Origin: Rutstroemia sp. NJR-2017a BVV2
Taxonomy: Eukaryota; Ascomycota; Leotiomycetes; Helotiales; Rutstroemiaceae
Length of the DNA stretch: 64,000 nt
Assembly: GCA_002946415.1 (NCBI GenBank)
Contig: NJPS01000020.1
Coordinates: 62,001 to 126,000, forward strand
Direction: 5' to 3'
Shown here one piece after another: positions 23,284 to 35,724 of this stretch (positions are counted from its first letter, which is position 1; the number at the start of each line of letters is the position of its first letter). The position numbers and the translations under genes were made by a program. The notes beneath the pieces were generated by a model. It ran no database searches and was not told where the DNA came from. It saw only the letters and a program-made list of their open reading frames with translations.

Positions 23284-23986
23284 TCAATACGAGTTCCTCC
23301 GCCTCCTGTACTCCATATAAGGTTTATTCTCTCCTTCTCCAGCAGCCATAATCTCCTCTTTTATCTTCCTCCTTCTTTCCGCTCTACTCAGAGTCTTCTC
23401 CTCAACCCCCTGCTGTTCTTTCTTTCCCTTTCCATTTCCCTTCCCCTTCCTATCCTCACTCTCCCTCCTAACATCCTCGTCCTCCTCCGAATACCTCCCC
23501 TCTTCATCCACCTCCTCCCCCACACCCAACTCCTTCTGCGCAGCCAAAACTTTCTGCTCCATCTCCTCCCACTCCTTCACACCTTTCTTCCCCGCTCCCG
23601 AGTCCTCCACCACAATCTCCTGCCCGCCTCTTCCCTCCCTCGCCGCACCATGGCCAATCTCTCCATCGAGATCAAACTGCTTCGATAAATACAGTTTCGG
23701 CTGTCCCAGCCGGTCGATGTTCGGTGATTCAGATACGAATTGCGGTTTTATGGCTTCGCGGAGGTCGCGCACGGTTTGTTGCTGCAGGACGTAGCCGGAG
23801 AGGAAGAGGGCGGATGTGAAGAGGAAGACTGGATGGAGAGGTTAGAGATTGCGCAGAGAGAGACTAGAGATGTAGAGGAGAACATGAAAGGTGCGGAAGC
23901 CATGAGGGGCAGGAATGCAATATCAGAGACATACCGATAACGCTCGAGATAGCCACCGAAACTTGGCCCGAAGTTAAAAGCACCAT
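23284..23986 (-). CDS. N-terminally membrane-anchored protein of unknown function
   Basis: Two exons, 23986-23935 and 23828-23284, give 198 aa. The 106-nt intron joins MVLLTSGQVSVAISSVIV to FLFTSALFLSGYVLQQQTVR, creating one long hydrophobic segment (about residues 8-33) that neither exon has alone. After a short conserved-looking stretch (DLREAIKPQF, then SPNIDRLGQPKLYLSKQFDL), the rest is charged and Lys/Glu-rich and ends YMEYRRRRNSY. The topology is that of a signal-anchored protein, possibly of the mitochondrial inner membrane or ER. It shares a 353-bp divergent upstream region with prp38. I know similar ascomycete hypothetical proteins but no function. Confidence 0.75.
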
Positions 23987-24339
23987 ATTGTCTTATCCAG
24001 TTCAGTTCTTTGCGTACACTTGGAAAGCTCTGTGTAGTTCTTTTATTCGCACAATCTGGAGCCAGTAATGATATGTCGTATCATAAACTGCACAAAAACC
24101 AAGAACCCGATCAATATTGACGCGGCGGTGCGTAAATTGCGTAATGCGATGCGTTGGTACCTCTTAGCCGTAAACACGCATATTCGTTAACATGACAACT
24201 ATCTCCTTCACCAACCCGATAAGAAAAATCCCTGTCATCATTCTAGAAACCTCACAGGTACCGAACTGCGCATCGCAGCACTTCTGTCGGGTATTCATTC
24301 ACATTCACCACTTCAAAAAGAAAAAAACAGGAGTAACCA
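23987..24339. promoter_or_regulatory. Divergent upstream region shared with prp38
   Basis: 353 bp separate the diverging ATGs at 23986 and 24340, so promoters and 5' UTRs of both genes must fit here. The prp38 ATG sits in a good context (AACCAATGGCC). Confidence 0.6.
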
Positions 24340-25119
24340 ATGGCCACCCATCGCGCCGACGAAAAGCGCTTCCTCGACGACCGATACAGCACCGTTCCCG
24401 TGTGCCCCAACGGTCTCAACCCCGCCACGATTCTCGAAAAGCCCGTTCGCGAACGCATCGTCGATTCGTATTTCTGGAAAGACCAATGTTTCGCGCTGAA
24501 CGAAGCAGACATCGTATCGCGGTGCGTGTCTCACGTCACCTTCATCGGGGGCACATACGGGATCTCGCAGCGGCCCAGCCCGTTTATCTGCCTCGTGTTC
24601 AAACTCCTGCAGCTGGCGCCCAGCGATGAGATTTTAAAGGAATACATCGGGTACGGGGGGGAGAAGTTCAAGTACCTGCGCGCGCTGGGCTTGTTCTATG
24701 TGAGGATTACGAGGGGGGGAAAGGAGGTGTATGAGTGGTTGGAGGGGTGCCTGGGGGATCGGAGGAAGTTGAAGAGGAGGGGGAGGGACGGGGTGAGGTT
24801 GACGTTTGTGGATGAGTTTGTGGATGAGATGTTGACGAAGGAGAGGGTGTGTGGGACGAGTTTGTGGAAGTTGCCGAAGAGGGAGGTGTTGGAGGATTTG
24901 GAGGTGCTGGAGCCGAGGGTGAGTGAGTTGGGGGATATTGAGGAGTTGTTGGCGGAGGAGGAGGATGATGTACAGGAGGTGAGGAATGGGGATGGGGATG
25001 AGAGCGAGAGAAGCCCGGGGGAGGAGTTTGGGGAGGAGGTGCTGAAAGATACAGGGGAGAGAATGGATGTTGATACTGCGGATAAAGGTGACGATGCCTC
25101 AAGGGAGGAAAGTTCATGA
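24340..25119 (+). CDS. prp38: Pre-mRNA-splicing factor Prp38
   Basis: Single exon, 259 aa. Prp38 is a U4/U6.U5 tri-snRNP-associated protein needed for spliceosome activation in the nucleus. The PRP38 domain fills residues about 20-190: LNPATILEKPVRERIVDSYF, then WKDQCFALNEADIV, FIGGTYGISQRPSPFICLVF, KLLQLAPSDEILKEYIGYGG and FKYLRALGLFYVRITR. The C-terminal 70 residues are acidic and disordered, as in other fungal Prp38 proteins. The length is close to that of yeast Prp38. Codon use becomes strongly GG-rich in the 3' half (about 24650-25000), unlike its neighbours, probably reflecting the Glu/Gly-rich tail. Confidence 0.95.
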   Translation: MATHRADEKRFLDDRYSTVPVCPNGLNPATILEKPVRERIVDSYFWKDQCFALNEADIVSRCVSHVTFIGGTYGISQRPSPFICLVFKLLQLAPSDEILKEYIGYGGEKFKYLRALGLFYVRITRGGKEVYEWLEGCLGDRRKLKRRGRDGVRLTFVDEFVDEMLTKERVCGTSLWKLPKREVLEDLEVLEPRVSELGDIEELLAEEEDDVQEVRNGDGDESERSPGEEFGEEVLKDTGERMDVDTADKGDDASREESS

Positions 25120-25918
25120 TATATAGAAGCATTTGCAAGGAGTTTGGAAGTTCGGGGACTGGGAATTTAAAAGCTATACCCTTCACAAGAGAAATATTAC
25201 TTACCAAAATTAACTTTTACTCATATATCTACGAAGTGTAATGCAGATTGCTATGCTTTGAAGCGCATCTTCTCTGAACAAATTAGACGATAGTTTTTTA
25301 TTTCATATATACATCATAATTACTCTTCGTTGTATAATCCTCGCAGTGAAATACATGATCTATTCGTAAGACTACACAGGCAATGTACAAAAGGTTAAGG
25401 TAGAGACCATGCATGCCTTTTATTCAACCAGAAGTTTGAGAACGTAGAAAACTGCAGACAATTTGGAAGTAGTTGTGCAGTGTGGGAAACCATCTTCCGT
25501 TAAATTCCTATCATGACCTCCCCCCTATCCCGCTTCCCAACGCCTATTTGTCCTTACAACCCGTCCCTCGAATGAGCAAGAAACAACATCATTCATTGTC
25601 CCTTCGAGCATGATCTATTTAGGCAAAGCAATGCTGCTATGAACAGTCACCACCCACGGATGTTCTAATCCGGAAACACAGACACCATCATCTCATGAAT
25701 AGCTTCTCATTAGATCGCGAACAGAGACAGGAGGTATTATGCACACTTTGGCCATCGCGAACCAGCGTGTCCAGCACACCTAGGAGACAACGAATAGAAG
25801 AAATGGGAAAGCTACCAGATGCCATGCATTTGTAAAACCTGACAATCAAGATGAGGAAAATTATGGCGTGTTTATTCATATTATTAAAAGATCAGTTTAG
25901 GGTAGAAAGTGACGAAGG
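25120..25918. other. Convergent intergenic region
   Basis: 3' flanks of prp38 (+) and rom2 (-). AT-rich, with no supportable ORF. Confidence 0.5.
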
Positions 25919-28900
25919 TCAATGCCTCGATGATGTGGGAGGATGTTTTTCGTCACGTAGCTCGGCACCATTCGAGCTAGATTGTGCTTCGGGTTTACGG
26001 CCTTGGGGCCAGAAATCAATGGCTGCAACAATATCCTCTCCTCTTTCGTCTTCATATGCATAGATGATCTGTGTGAATTACGGTTAGCTGCGTTCAATGA
26101 AAGGTGGGTATCATTGCTTACCTCGCGAGTGCTCGTATGTAACATGCGAATGTTACGGTGAGGTACAATATGCACAGCATTAGTCTCAATATTTCTAATT
26201 TCGATGAAGTTCGGCTCAAATGCGAGAATCCAAGGATAAGAAAGTGCGAAGCTTTGTGGTTGTCCTTCCCAATCAATCCTCCAATCAGGTCTCGCTCGCC
26301 AACCATTACGATTGACGAAGAAGGAGAATTCGGAATAGTTGAGAAGGAACTCGCCGTTGAGACGCTCGATATGGATGGGTCGCACGTTCTCCTTTCGAGC
26401 AACGAAGTCCAAGGAGGTATCGGCTTGATCCAAAAGCGATTGTGTTTCGAGCGTCTCCAATGATACAACCTCGAATCCACGAGCACAGGCCACACACAAC
26501 TTTGACTTGAGGAAATGAATAGAAGACGACTCCGTTGGAATGTAGAATTCTTTGAAGGCTTTGAGCTCGTCTTGACCATTGCTGAACATCTTGAAGCCTT
26601 TTTGTTTCTTGCCCTTTGACATAGCATCATTTGGCTCAAACACTTTGATAGTAGTTGACAAGGCCGATGATTTGACGCAACACACAAGGTGACGTCCCAA
26701 GCATATTCCAGTACGGAAGAAATTGCAATGACTTTGAATCTTTTTGGGACGCTTCGACAATGCTGGCTCGTTGGGGTTCAATGCAGATAGTGGATAAGAC
26801 TGCAGAGATTTCTGAGATAAGACCAACAAAAGATTGTACTCCTCCAAGACATCGATCTGTGTGACGTTTGTTGCATCTATCACCCGAACTGGCTTTGCAG
26901 CAGAGTCTTTGGATCTACGATCCGAGACGAAGATACCGGAGTCCGTACCGTAGATCAATTTACGGCCACCATCAAAGGGAGCAACGCAGTTAACCCGATT
27001 TGCTGTGGAGAAGAAATTGCTGGAGAGAATTGACCGGTTGTAGAAGTCGCCACGTTTACGAAGTATGGCTTGCTGTTCACCTATGTGTTCCATCCACTTG
27101 TTCCTCGTTCCAGCGCTGTTGGCATACAGAGTCAGCTCGTAACCACCTTTCCCAAGATGCCTGAACGTGATGGGGAAGCCATCCTTTTTGCTACCACTAT
27201 CATTCGTATTTGTCTTGGCAGGAATCAAACTAGACGATGGACGTTTCACGACGCCAAGTTTTGGCATCATTTCTTCCATTTCGCGGATGGATAGGAGTTC
27301 CAGAGGTATAGGCCGACGATACACTTTGACTTCCTCTTTCTTTCCTACCATCTTGATACGAACAAGAAGTACGGCATGATCGAAGAGATATGCTTGAATG
27401 TCGGTAGGGTCAGTTGGTGTTTTCTTCAAGGTTCCCTTGTGAATCAACTCTCGCCCCTCATCTGTTAGCTTCAGATCAACGCGTTCGTTGGGTCTGAACC
27501 GAAGCTGCTCATGTAGGCGCTTCAAGTTGAATCGATTCTCGGCTTTTCCAGATTCAGCGTTCACGCGAGTGAGAAGTTCACGAATCATCTTCATGGCCTT
27601 GGGAATGTCCTCCTTGTCCTTGTTTCCATCGTCGGTGTATTTAAGAACATTCTCAAGCAAAAGCGGGTAACGAGCCAATCTTGTTGTTGGTTTGGTCAGG
27701 TAACCGTTCAACTCAAGCTTACGTGACTCCTTTCGTCGCTCCGTCTCATCCACGAATTTGGCAAAAGAGGGGTTCAGCGAACGCTCATTCTCAAACTCAA
27801 ATTTACCTGCCAGTTGATTCGATCCATAAGTGATGAAGGGCTCAAATTGCGGCACGAATTCTAGGAAAATGTCGCCCACACATTGCACAACGGGATGTTT
27901 TCGCTGGCGCTCCGTTAGCGCCTCGGCGAATCGGGAGCTCACTCCATGGATGCTGGGTGGATCGACGATATTCGAGAAGATAGTTTGAACAATCTTTTCC
28001 TTCCGTGCTTCGGGGATGGGGGAGGGAGCGAGCGGGTTTGAGGAACGAAGAGGGAGAATCCAGAAGTCACGTAGATACTCAAGATCTTTAACAAAGTCTC
28101 GCTCAGTATACATGATTTCAGAGATGACTTCCTGGCGTTTCTTCTCTCGTTCGCCAACACTGTCTGCGATTTCTTGCGAAACGGTGTTGATCCAGAGCTT
28201 TTGCTCATCAGGCTCATCAACGTCATGAAGACTTGCTTGGGATTTCTCCCGGCGAAGACCTGGCTGAGGCTTCAAGTTCAACCGGGATTGTTGCTCTAAT
28301 CTACGAGGACAAGCAATAGAATAGCACAACTGATCCCTCGTGCACGTTGGAGAATAACACTCGGTCAACAGAACAAATACACCATTTACTTCTGGAGCCT
28401 CGTGTGGCTCGTCCATCATGGTCTCTCTGAACTGATACATCTCCGTTGCCGAATCACGTAATCTATGATCATAGGTAACATCATGGAAGAATTTCTGGGC
28501 GTCCAGAGCTCGGCCAAGAAGGAGAGCGAGATTTCTATCGGTGGTCTTGATGATGTAGGAAATGACATCTACAGCCTCCGCACCACTGAAGGCGTTTTTA
28601 TAAGTCAGGTCGTTCTTCGTCCTGTCTCCTACTATGATCTTCTCCTTAAAGCAGTCTCCGACCCGGGAAAGGAGAGCTGGATAAACCAATGGGGCTTTAT
28701 GTCGTGTGGGTCCACCTACAGTGCTGCTAATCGATTTGGCCGCTGGACGATGGGTAAGAACATCAGAATCTGGAGGGACGATTGTTGAAGCCATAGACAT
28801 AGATCGTGACATATCTGGCGCAATAGTAGAAGCCATGCTTGAAGTGCGTGTTTGAGTTGCAGGACTCTTTGCCGGGGGTATCGAATAGTTTGACAATTCT

Positions 28901-29679
28901 TGAGGCCCACTACCTGACGTTCTCCTTGCTGGTATAACTCGACCGCTCATCGTTTGATGATGGTCACGATCTTGTGGATACGTGGTAAGCGACATGGCTC
29001 GCTCGTCGTGTCGCTCAGGCACAACTCGTCCTTGGGCAGTTGTCCTCGAAGATTGTGCCTGGTATGGCGCTTGTCTAAAAGCGTTGGCAGGTGCCGGATT
29101 GAGATTACCAGCCGGCCCTTGATACATCTGAGGTCTAGGTATGCTGGCCATTGACTGAGAACGATAAGGGTCTGAATTCAACGCTGGGCCAGCTCCAGGG
29201 TAATACCTCTGCTGCGGAGGTCTAGGAGGAAATTGCTGTTGAGGAGGGGGAGGGCCGCCTCGGGGATCGATACGTTGTGGTGACGGGTAGGGCCTGCGGT
29301 CGGATCGTACTTGTTGCGGCAAGTATTGAGGTTGTGGCTGGGATGATACCTGACCAGGAGCCGACGGCCGCTGTCCTGGGTGATATCCATTGGGCATGCC
29401 ACCTCCATTTGGCATATTTCCTGGTGGGCGATATCCACCCTGCCCTGGCCTCTGCGGATGCATCCCACCCTGCATACCCGACGGTTGCGAAGTCATTGTT
29501 TGCGTGCGGCCCTGAGACATATTCGGATGTGGTATGGATGAAGTCATGGTCTGCGACCGACCCGGCGGAGGGGCAGCACCAAAAATGTTCGAGAAGGCGG
29601 CTTCCCGTTGGAAATTCGAAGCATGTCCATACTCATTGGGCCGCCCGCCATTTGATCTACCTTGCTGATAGTCTGCCAT
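25919..29679 (-). CDS. rom2: Rho1 guanine nucleotide exchange factor (Rom2-type)
   Basis: Exons 29679-26122 and 26068-25919 give 1,235 aa. Rom2 activates Rho1 at the plasma membrane in cell wall integrity signalling. The Gln/Pro/Gly-rich disordered N-terminus (1-325) is followed by a DEP domain (about 330-420), the DH exchange domain (about 515-705, with EVISEIMYTERDFVKDLEYL and TKPTTRLARYPLLLENVLKY), a PH domain (about 745-872) and a CNH domain (about 890-1190, starting VNCVAPFDGG). The last intron is 53 nt and contains no in-frame stop, so a simple ORF reads through it to 25897 and gives a false C-terminus. Splicing restores HTSTREIIYAYEDERGEDIV, the expected CNH end. Confidence 0.93.
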
Positions 29680-30782
29680 TTTGTCTGCGAATTATGCGGT
29701 CGATTGTTCGCTGTTGGATGATCTCTGTTGGCCTAGAAAACAGCAACCAAGACTCGAAGGCCTATGGAGCCGATCCCGGCCTCGAACGATAAAGATCAAG
29801 CCTTTCCTTCTGTGCACTGATTCCCGGCTGCGAAAGACCTCGAGATGCGTGGTAATTTATCGATTTGTTTTCAGCGTCGGCTTTGGGGCTTAGTGAATGT
29901 GCCAAATGGGTGATTGACTTTTTGTTGATTACGGGTTGAAGTTGGATCAGCTCAAGCGAATGGGTGATCAGCACAGCAACCCTCCAAGGTCGTATCCGTA
30001 TCGCGTTGGTAGGATTATTGTCTAGTCGCAAGGTAGAGAAATGGATAGTACCATCAAGGGGAGAACATTTGAAGTGTTCAACTGAATGACAACTTCTCAA
30101 TGAATGAGTGGGTGGCAGCGGTGGTATGAGATTGTAAGAGGCGTTCTGAAGTAAACAGCACGGAATTATCTGTGACTGACTGTATCGAGATGTTGCGTCC
30201 GTGGTTATTCTCTTTTTCCCTTTTTTCCGCGATAATACTCGTAAAGTACTCGTAGAATGTAGGTAAGTGGTACTGGTAGTTGTAGATTCGTCCTCCTTTA
30301 GCGCGGCTTTCGGGAGCAAGATCCTTCTTTCGCCGTTCCTCGTTCCTCGCTCCTCGCTCCTCGTTCCTCTTCCTTAACAACTAGGCACCGATTCTTTGTT
30401 AGGGAACGAATGAAGAAGTCGTATTAATCTTGAGATTCCGAGAGTGAATCTTCATTTGTCTGGAATCTGTGTTGATGGGTTGTATCTTTTGAATAGCAAA
30501 CGTAACTGCTCTACATTTGAATTTGATCTGCGATTCACATCTCTCCAGATTCACGTTCGCGGCAGTCTGATGAATCCAAGCACGTGTTCCCTCCTAAACA
30601 ATTACGGGCGCCACGCCGCTCACTTGTGCAGTTTAGCTTTAGCTTAGCTTGCACATTGAACTGGATGCGACTTATCACCAAGATTGCTTCTATCTATCTA
30701 TCTACAACTGCAGCTTCTTAACAACCACTTGTCTGCCACCCTCTTGAATCAGCTACAACACCCAGGATCGAGCAGAGGCATC
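29680..30782. promoter_or_regulatory. Divergent upstream region of rom2 and vma11
   Basis: 1.1 kb between two diverging starts, holding both promoters and 5' UTRs. ORFs at 29762-30380 overlap in several frames and are not convincing. A CTATCTATCTAT run occurs near 30690. Confidence 0.5.
30335..30369. repeat. Heptamer tandem repeat (GYTCCTC)
   Basis: Five consecutive 7-bp units of the form G(T/C)TCCTC, located between rom2 and vma11. Confidence 0.9.
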
Positions 30783-31568
30783 ATGTCGGACCCGACCGAC
30801 TTTGCTCCAAAGTTCGCCCCGTTCATTGGGATGGTATAATACCCAGCTTTTGTAGTCTTGTTGACGCTGATATGCTAACAGCTTTGCAGGCGGGTATTGC
30901 TTTTGCAATGACTTTTGGATGTATGCCATCAATCCACAAGCTTCAACGCATGATGAGTTACTAAGATTCTGCTAGGTATTGGCGCAGCATACGGTACGGC
31001 AAAATCTGGTATCGGAATTGGTGGTGTTGGTACTTTTAGACCCGACTTGATTATGAAGGTAGGCGTCTCCGGTTGGACGGTTTCACCGAGTTTGGCACCG
31101 AGTTTGGTATCTAACTTCCATCGATGCGCAGTCCCTCATTCCAGTCGTCATGTCTGGTATCATCGCAGTCTACTCTCTCGTCATCGCGGTTTTAATAGCA
31201 GGAGATATTAAGGGTCCCACGGAGAGCTACAGCTTATTTGCGTACGGATGCCCCCCAGGAGGACGTCTTCTCTGTTTCTAACGGTCTTACAGTGGATTCA
31301 TGCATCTGGCATGTGGCCTCTCTGTCGGATTGACAGGTCTGGCCGCTGGTTATGCGATTGGAATAGTCGGCGATATGGGTGTACGATCCTACATGCAACA
31401 ATCCAGAATCTTTGTTGGCATGGTCTTGATTTTGATCTTCGGAGAAGTTTTGGGTCTTTATGGGTATGTGGGAATGAATCTACCGGTAAAGTCCGTCTTT
31501 GAAATGGTGCTGATACTAGCCATAGTTTGATTGTCGCCCTTATTCTCAACACCAAAAGCAGAGGTTGA
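30783..31568 (+). CDS. vma11: V-type ATPase proteolipid subunit c' (Vma11)
   Basis: Six exons (30783-30833, 30890-30920, 30976-31058, 31132-31241, 31293-31463, 31526-31568) encode 162 aa; all phases agree. It is part of the membrane-embedded Vo proton-translocating ring of the vacuolar ATPase. The four-helix proteolipid shows [19 protein letters not shown], then [20 protein letters not shown], and the proton-carrying Glu in [14 protein letters not shown] assign c' rather than c because of [35 protein letters not shown] and [13 protein letters not shown], which match Vma11 better than Vma3. Six exons in a 489-nt coding sequence make it invisible to ORF-length filters. Confidence 0.93.
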
Positions 31569-32875
31569 ACGTGGATGGGTATTCAGTATCCGAAGACAAA
31601 CAATTTGTGCAAATAAAGTTTCACCTTATGCGACTGGGCTGTTCAAGTATAGAGAAGCAGGATGAGTTGCATTGCCTGGAGTTTGGGATCGTGTATAAAA
31701 TGTACAATGGCAGAAAGTGTATCGCAAATTTTGGGGACATTAACCGCGGTGTACATTTCCTTTGCAACGAACGCACTGCATCCATAATGTCAACGATACG
31801 GGCCAGCCTCGTTTATCAATGAATTCGCACATGAGTGATCATATGGCGCCATCAATTCGCAGGGGCTCCGTCCCCTCCTGTGTGCAGGTCTCCATCAGTT
31901 GTCGGGGGTTATATAGAGCCTTTGTGTATAACTGTGTCACTACATTGACCAACTCCTTCTGACATTGTTATCTCAGAGCCTTGCCATACTCCTACCCACC
32001 TCCCATTTTCCATCGTTTATACCTCGTACAGCTGCGGGAGTCGCCACTATACCTTGCCATCTCGCTCCGTTCCGAGATTCCTCAACAGGAAACCTTGACA
32101 CCCAATGCTTTCCGCTCGGAACTGAGAATACATACCTATCACTGCTGAATAACCATAACCTTAACCTCCTCCTTATCTGGGGGTCTGACAGCGGGTCAAT
32201 GAAGCTTTTTTTCCATCTTCTCCATCCTATTTGAGCGTATATGAACGACATGTGGTCAAGGGCTGTGCTAGTAATATGGGGCCGTACTATGTATGGCCCC
32301 TACCTTCCTCATTTGAAACAAGCTTTTTAAGCACAGTACGAAGTAGAGGCAGATTGTTCTTTTGCTTACCTTGTCCAAGGCATATGAGCGTATGATGCAT
32401 ATATGCGGGCCACATATATGGGAACGACACAAGCACCCCTGGTGGACGGATGATGAGGAGTTTGGGAAGGTGGCAATTGAGGCGAACAGCGGGATGTTTG
32501 CAACTTTGCCCCAACTTCATGAACATCAGACATCATGCATGCAATAATAGCTCCCATTGGTTCGTATCAATAATACCAACAATAACAGCAATACCAACAA
32601 CAATAGCAATCAGAATAGAGCCCCCTATCACTTCTTTTAGACCCTCGGAAGCCGAGTGAGGAGCGTCAACCGTACTGTAGCTCCGTAGTAGGATTTTGGA
32701 CTTCCTTGTGAATGGGGTAGTATCGTCTCTTATTGGCGGGCGATCTCTAGCATGAATTCCCCAGATTATCCCCCTCTCCTCGAGTCATTGCTCTTGACCA
32801 TGGATGGATGGACCTTTCCCTTCGGCGTAATTTATTTTTTGGGTCTCTTATCTTGCTACTGGCACTCTAGAGTTA

Positions 32876-32896
32876 CAGTGCACAGTGCACAGTGCA
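32876..32896. repeat. CAGTGCA triplicate
   Basis: Three perfect tandem copies of CAGTGCA, with overlapping GTGCAC palindromes, in noncoding DNA. Confidence 0.85.
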
Positions 32897-34147
32897 CGTC
32901 TGCAGGCCCGACTGCCCGTACTCCATCGATAATGTTGCAAATACCGATTTGGCTTGTTTACATGCCATTTGGGCATCAGCCACGATCGTTTGGAATCCCG
33001 AGCCACGTCTGATGCCGTCGGTCATGCCCGTGGGATAACGGCGGTACAACTTACACCTCCCATTCTCACCTCCCATTCTTGGTGCGCGCAGCCCGTAATG
33101 TCTCTCTTTCTTCTTCCCGAAGGATTACCCGACAAACACCCAATACAAATCTATACAGAGATCTGCGAGACTCGGTCCTCAAAACGGGCTTCTGTTCGGC
33201 AGCAACCGTCTAATTCCAACTCTACGAGGCTAACTGCGCGCTTTTTCGATGCCCCCGAGGCCTGTAAGACAACTGACGTGGTGGCACAGACAGAGTTACA
33301 ATCTCATTAATGTTTGCTTCTCGTACATTACAACCCAATGATAACGCTCTCCGTCAAACTGATAGATGCAGCATGATGCGACAACGCCATAATCACACCT
33401 TCTTCAACATGGGAAGAAAGCTTGGAAAGCTTGAATCAATGCCATCTACACGATATACAATGCAGCCAGCATGCAGGCTGACTCCTCGTACTGGGTTCGG
33501 CCTGGGTTCGGTACTGGCGGGTGAGGCACTGAGTGGTAGATAGTAAGTTAAGCTTGTAGATCAGGAACGAGCCTAGCATCCACCTTCCGCTTAGAGTCAT
33601 AGCCGCCGACCGACCTACAAGGCTTGATTCAAGCTTATATTCTGTACATATGCATCTACTGGCTATCACAATTAACCGGCTGGGTAGCCAAGTCTGCACC
33701 ACTACCGGCATCCAAGGATCGACCAGGTCTTTTCATTTCGATTATATTTCGTTATTAGAGATGTGGCTCAGGATTTTCGCCATACCCCCATACCCCTTTC
33801 GAAGGATTAGATCTTTCGCCGCCGGTGGATATCTCCGAAAAGGAAACATGTCCCGTCATGGGTTGACCTCCTTCCTTCTATGCTTTAGATTCCATCGAAG
33901 CAAATGTAATGTCCGCCTATCAGAGACGCTCAAAGCCTCTCGAGAATGCTAGCCAGCTTTGTGAGTTACCCCAAACGTGCAAGTTCACCACCCACATCCA
34001 CTGCAGTAAGAGCGTTTGGTTGGATCTGTGCACGAGAGTGGATCGCGATTGAGAGGTCTCAAATCTCAAAGCCGTGGGGGAGACAAGGGCCGTTTGCACA
34101 TACCGAAATGACCTTCGAAGATGGGCCTCGGCGTCTCTCCTGCTGTG

Positions 34148-34153
34148 TATAAG
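34148..34153 (+). promoter_or_regulatory. TATA-like element of the protease gene
   Basis: TATAAG on the plus strand, about 105 nt upstream of the ATG at 34255, a good distance for a core promoter of a highly expressed secreted enzyme. Confidence 0.4.
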
Positions 34154-34254
34154 AGCACAAGGTGTTCCCCTCACTTTTCATATCCTCATCCCTTTCACAA
34201 TCATTCTCATCACTGGTCTTTCGTTCTCATCGGCTCATTCTCCAGCTCGGCATC

Positions 34255-35724
34255 ATGCTTTCGTCCATCACCACCATTCTTGCTCTTGCAGCATTTGCTA
34301 AGGCCGCCCCAGCTGCTCCAGCTGCTCCCAGTCTTGCCAGTAGGTCCTCTACTATCACATACCTCGAACTCGATACTAATATCGCGCAGATGTTGAGGGT
34401 TCTTCCTCCTTCAGTGTGCCTGCTGTGCACAATGGCAACTTTGCTCGCAATGGAACTGCAGCCCTTTTGAAGGCATATGCCAAGTTCCACCTTGAGCCTA
34501 CCAAGCCAATGTCTCATGCCTTCATGTCCGCTCTTCGCAAGCGACAGGACGGCTCTGCCCCAGCTGTGGATTCCAACAGCGTTGAGTATTTGGTCCCAAC
34601 TACTGTTGGTGGTCAGAAACTCAACTTGGATTTGGATACTGGTTCTGCTGATTTGTACGTTTGAATCTCCTCATGATGGCTCTCTTGCTCTCCATTGTAG
34701 TGCATAGCAGATACATGATTCCATTCATATCTAATCAATGCTAACTTTCATCCAGATGGGTCTTCTCATCCCTCCTATCGGCTAGCTCTCGTTCCGGCCA
34801 TGACTAGTAAGTACCTTACATATTCAACTACTGCACACATGCCAACATTTCCTCTAGCTACACCTCATCCAAGAGCACCACATACAAAGCACTCTCTGGA
34901 TACACCTGGAGCATCGAATACGCCGATGGATCCGGAGCCAGTGGTGTCGTTGGTACCGACACTGTAACCATTGGAGGCACCACCGTCAAGACCCAAGCCG
35001 TCGAGCTCGCCAACAAGGTCTCTTCCTCTTTCGTCACTGACACCTCTGACGGACTCATCGGAATGGCCTTCAGCAACATCAACACTGGTAAGTAATCACC
35101 ACTCCTGATCATCAAACCCACATCGCTAACACAAAAACAGTCTCCCCCCGCCAACAGTCCACCTTCTTCGACAACGCCAAGGCCTCCCTCAACTCCCCTC
35201 TCTTCGCCGCCTACCTCCCCTACCAAGCCGACGGCGCCTACGACTTCGGCTACACCGACTCCTCCAAATACACCGGCGCCATCACCTACGCGCCCGTCTC
35301 CTCCGCCAACGGCTTCTGGGAATTCGCCTCCACCTCATACAAAATCGGCACCACGGTCCACTCAGCCAGCGGCTTCACCGGCATCGCCGACACCGGCACC
35401 ACCCTGATCCTGATGTCCGACGCCGCCGTCGACGCCTACTACGCTCAGGTCTCCGGCGCCTCGTACTCCAGCTCCGAGGGCGGATACATCTTCCCCTGCT
35501 CGGCCAAGCTGCCTACTTTGAGTGTCAGAATCGGAACTACCACTTACGCGACTATTCCTAGCAACCTTTTGAACTTTGGAGTTGCTAGCGGTAGCTCCTG
35601 CTATGGTTCGCTGCAGAGTGTCGGTGGTGGCAGCCAGAACATCTATGGTGATGTTTTCTTTAATGCTTACTATGGTGTTTTCGACAGCACTGGACCCAGA
35701 TTTGGATTTGCTACCGCGGCTTAA
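34255..35724 (+). CDS. Secreted aspartic protease, family A1 (penicillopepsin-like)
   Basis: Five exons, 34255-34339, 34390-34654, 34756-34806, 34858-35087 and 35141-35724, give 404 aa. The signal peptide is [21 protein letters not shown] propeptide follows, ending at a Kex2-like site in SALRKRQDG (about residue 87). The mature enzyme has the first catalytic motif DTGSADLWVFSS, completed only across the exon 2/3 junction. The flap Tyr is in [13 protein letters not shown], the second catalytic motif is DTGTTLILM, and the C-terminus is [20 protein letters not shown]. Family members are acid endopeptidases secreted for nutrition or host tissue digestion. Typical length with no missing active-site residue. 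The last exon is strongly C-rich in codon choice compared with its neighbours, consistent with high expression. Confidence 0.95.

Larger units (their letters stand above)
31569..34254. other. Gene-poor interval, about 2.7 kb
   Basis: Between vma11 and the aspartic protease gene. Many 60-120 codon ORFs occur in all frames without domains or splice support. There is a (CAGTGCA)3 repeat at 32876-32896. I see no transposon ends, no coding remnants that I recognise and no tRNA. It could hold a long protease promoter, a noncoding RNA or decayed sequence. Confidence 0.45.

Noticed and set aside
24707..25207. Minus-strand Pro/Ser-rich ORF of 166 codons
   Set aside because: It is antisense to the GG/GA-rich tail of prp38, which explains its composition.
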